This document shows positions 62,359 through 64,000 of a stretch of 64,000 nucleotides of DNA, piece by piece (the first letter of the stretch is position 1; every line of letters begins with the position of its first letter). A model generated the notes under the pieces. It did no database searches. It had not been told where the DNA came from and saw only the letters and a program-made list of their open reading frames with translations. Position numbers and translations under genes: made by a program. The DNA comes from CAUZIZ01 sp965219855 (GTDB lineage Bacteria > Acidobacteriota > UBA6911 > RPQK01 > JAJDTT01): NCBI GenBank assembly GCA_965219855.1, contig CBDCOR010000009.1, forward strand, positions 1-64,000, given 5' to 3'.

Positions 62359-64000
62359 GTGTCCAAGCTCCGCGAATTGAGATTGCTCGCCTCCCTCCTG
62401 GCATTGCTCGGTTTCTGCTGCCCCGGGGCCCTGGCTCAGGGCGTCTCCCCTTCCCTGCCCTTCCACGATTCGGAGCGCGCCCCCAGTCTCGATCGGAAGG
62501 ATACCCATTCTCTCCATAGCAAGGCCCTGCTACGACATCCGGTCGCCCTGGCCCTGGACGACGTGGGACGGCGGCTCTTCGTGGCCAATCGCCGCAGCGG
62601 AACCCTTTCGGTGATCGATACCGATGCACTGACGGTGAAGTTCGAGACCCGGGTAGGTAGAACACTTGGAGACCTGGCTCTTGTGCCCAACTGGGACTCG
62701 ATCGGAAGGGGCCTGTTGGCAGTGGATGAGGGAGCTCACCAACTCCTGTTACTTTCCCTCCCTGGCCCTGATGTCCGGGACATTCAGGTGCTGGATCGCG
62801 TTGCCGTAAACCGTTACCCGGTCAGTGTCACCGTCAGCGCGGATGGAAGGCGCTGCTTTGTTGCCTGCCTTTGGTCCAGGCGGTTGGACCTGATCGGACT
62901 GGATCCGGCTGTGGGTCCCCGCTTGCTGGGTTCACTAAAACTGCCAGTCGCGCCGCGCGAGCAGGTGGTGCTGCCGGGCGATGATCGTTTGCTGGTGGCG
63001 GACTCCTTCGGTGGGAAGCTGGCACTGATCGATCTCTCACGAAACCAGGTCGAGCGCGTCCTGGAACTGCCTGCCCACAATATTCGTGGTCTAGCGATGA
63101 CCGCAGACGGCTCACGGCTGCTGGTGGCCCGGCAGAGCATCGACCCCTTTGCTCGCGCCAACCGCGATGACGTCGTGTGGGGCGGACTCATGTCCAATAG
63201 TCTGGTCTCCCTGAGGCTCTCGGATATCCGTTCGCCGACCGGGAATATGCTGGCGTCCATGCGGACGCTGGATCTCGGAGATTTCAGTACTCCTTCAGGC
63301 GACCCTCAAACGGTGATCGTGGGACAAGATGGTGAGGTGATGGTGGCCATCGGGGGCGTTGGCCGAGTCGCCATCGGTGAGCACACCTGGCCGCGACTGG
63401 ATCACGTCAAAGTGGGACGCCGTCCCAGGGCTTTGGCTTCTGGCTCCGATGGGCGCCTGTACGTGGCCAACACGCTCTCGAATTCGATTTCCGTCATTGA
63501 CATACGTTCCCGGAAGCCAGTAAAGGAGCTCTCGCTCGGAATGCACCCCGCTCTCAATCAGGCCGACGAGGGCGAGCTGCTGTTCTACGACGCTACACTT
63601 TCGCTGCGAGGCTGGATGAGCTGCCACAGCTGCCACTCGGACGGACACAGCAACGGGCTCCTGGTCGACACCCTTGGCGATGGGAATTACGGCGCGCCCA
63701 AGCGCGTTCCTTCCCTTCTCGGTGTGGGTGACAGCGGCCCCTGGGCGTGGAATGGCGGCATGTCCGCTCTCGAAGACCAGATTCGTAAATCGCTTCGAAC
63801 TACTCTCCACACTCGGAATGTTTCAGAGGAAAAGGTGCAGGCCCTGGCAACATTTCTGCGCACGCTGCAGCCACCCCAGCTGCCAGCGATCGGCTCTGAG
63901 GTTTCCGTTCGAAGGGGCGCGAAAGTGTTCGTCAGCAGCGGCTGTCAACACTGTCACAAGCCTCCCTCTTATACGACGAAGACTGCACGCGACGTCGGGC
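62359..64000 (+). CDS. YVTN beta-propeller/cytochrome c-type protein, partial
   Basis: An open frame from GTG 62359 runs off the window end. A signal peptide (LLASLLALLGFCCPGALAQG) is followed by YVTN-type propeller blades (RRLFVANRRSGTLSVIDTD, DGRLYVANTLSNSISVIDIR). The C-terminal part has SCHSCHSDGHSNG and CQHCHKPPSYTTK, two CxxCH haem motifs, with GAPKRVPSLLGVGDSGPWAW between them as in MauG/di-haem peroxidase-like proteins. It is probably a periplasmic redox protein. A 3' end is needed to finish the call. Confidence 0.8.
   Translation, partial: MSKLRELRLLASLLALLGFCCPGALAQGVSPSLPFHDSERAPSLDRKDTHSLHSKALLRHPVALALDDVGRRLFVANRRSGTLSVIDTDALTVKFETRVGRTLGDLALVPNWDSIGRGLLAVDEGAHQLLLLSLPGPDVRDIQVLDRVAVNRYPVSVTVSADGRRCFVACLWSRRLDLIGLDPAVGPRLLGSLKLPVAPREQVVLPGDDRLLVADSFGGKLALIDLSRNQVERVLELPAHNIRGLAMTADGSRLLVARQSIDPFARANRDDVVWGGLMSNSLVSLRLSDIRSPTGNMLASMRTLDLGDFSTPSGDPQTVIVGQDGEVMVAIGGVGRVAIGEHTWPRLDHVKVGRRPRALASGSDGRLYVANTLSNSISVIDIRSRKPVKELSLGMHPALNQADEGELLFYDATLSLRGWMSCHSCHSDGHSNGLLVDTLGDGNYGAPKRVPSLLGVGDSGPWAWNGGMSALEDQIRKSLRTTLHTRNVSEEKVQALATFLRTLQPPQLPAIGSEVSVRRGAKVFVSSGCQHCHKPPSYTTKTARDVG

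Noticed and set aside
62224..62517. 98-codon N-terminal extension of the dehalogenase frame
   Set aside because: It overlaps the start of the divergent propeller gene and lacks domain features.
1..64000. tRNA or rRNA genes
   Set aside because: No cloverleaf-like or conserved rRNA sequence was recognised by eye on either strand; this was not tested with a covariance model.

Overview
The window is a GC-rich (high-50s percent by eye) bacterial chromosome segment from a lineage rich in secreted redox, beta-propeller and glycan-active proteins. Two cassettes pair a DUF1549/DUF1553 protein with a DUF1501 protein. They sit among WD40 and PQQ-like propellers, a DUF5117-type metalloprotease, LTXXQ-like and Tat-exported proteins, and a BlaI-type regulator. 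This mix is typical of Planctomycetota, Verrucomicrobiota and Acidobacteriota. I lean towards Acidobacteriota, but there is no marker gene here to settle it. No rRNA, tRNA or CRISPR array was seen.

Layout. 1-2.5 kb: a haem/PAS sensor kinase split by an IS4-family element, next to an N-truncated Gfo/Idh oxidoreductase. 2.7-4.9 kb: a SelA-like PLP enzyme, a VapBC-type toxin-antitoxin pair and a degenerate array of GGGGACAGAGTTCA units. 5-14.8 kb: secreted metalloprotease, DUF1549/1553 + DUF1501 pair, LTXXQ-like protein, PQQ-like propeller. 15-17.5 kb: a three-gene MNIO (DUF692) RiPP locus with a Cys-rich precursor. 17.6-19.7 kb: group II intron copy 1. 20-27.8 kb: AstE/AspA-like hydrolase, WD40 + cytochrome-type protein, second DUF1549/1553 + DUF1501 pair, MsrP. 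27.9-38 kb: frameshifted sulfatase-like gene, ISNCY-type element, membrane protein, SBP56 protein, truncated surface protein, group II intron copy 2 (inverted). 38-48.5 kb: PQQ propeller with EF-hands, a very large sialidase-like protein whose signal peptide carries a MITE-like insertion, a methyltransferase-like protein, YdcF-like, enolase-superfamily, DinB-like and HAD proteins. 48.6-59.1 kb: two more IS4 copies, a blaI operon with a truncated blaR-like gene, a TPR lipoprotein and a run of frameshifted genes (sialidase, creatininase, amidohydrolase, class IV aminotransferase). 59-64 kb: Gfo/Idh, maleate isomerase-like, haloacetate dehalogenase-like and a YVTN/cytochrome protein running off the end.

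The clearest biosynthetic system is the locus at 15,028-17,521. It has a Tat/lipobox precursor with repeated C-x5-C motifs, an MNIO enzyme and a DUF2063 partner, the architecture of bufferin-type metal-binding RiPPs. This precursor has its own motif, an upstream 8-bp dyad and a long hairpin before the MNIO gene.

The second theme is genome plasticity. Three near-identical 1316-bp IS4 elements have clean 9-bp target duplications, two of them interrupting genes. Two 2027-bp group II introns in inverted orientation both have a dispersed hairpin repeat as 5' exon, and their junctions suggest insertion at the foot of that hairpin plus a later rearrangement. At least four repeat families fill the gaps. 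Several genes carry single frameshifts; real decay cannot be told from assembly indels by reading alone.
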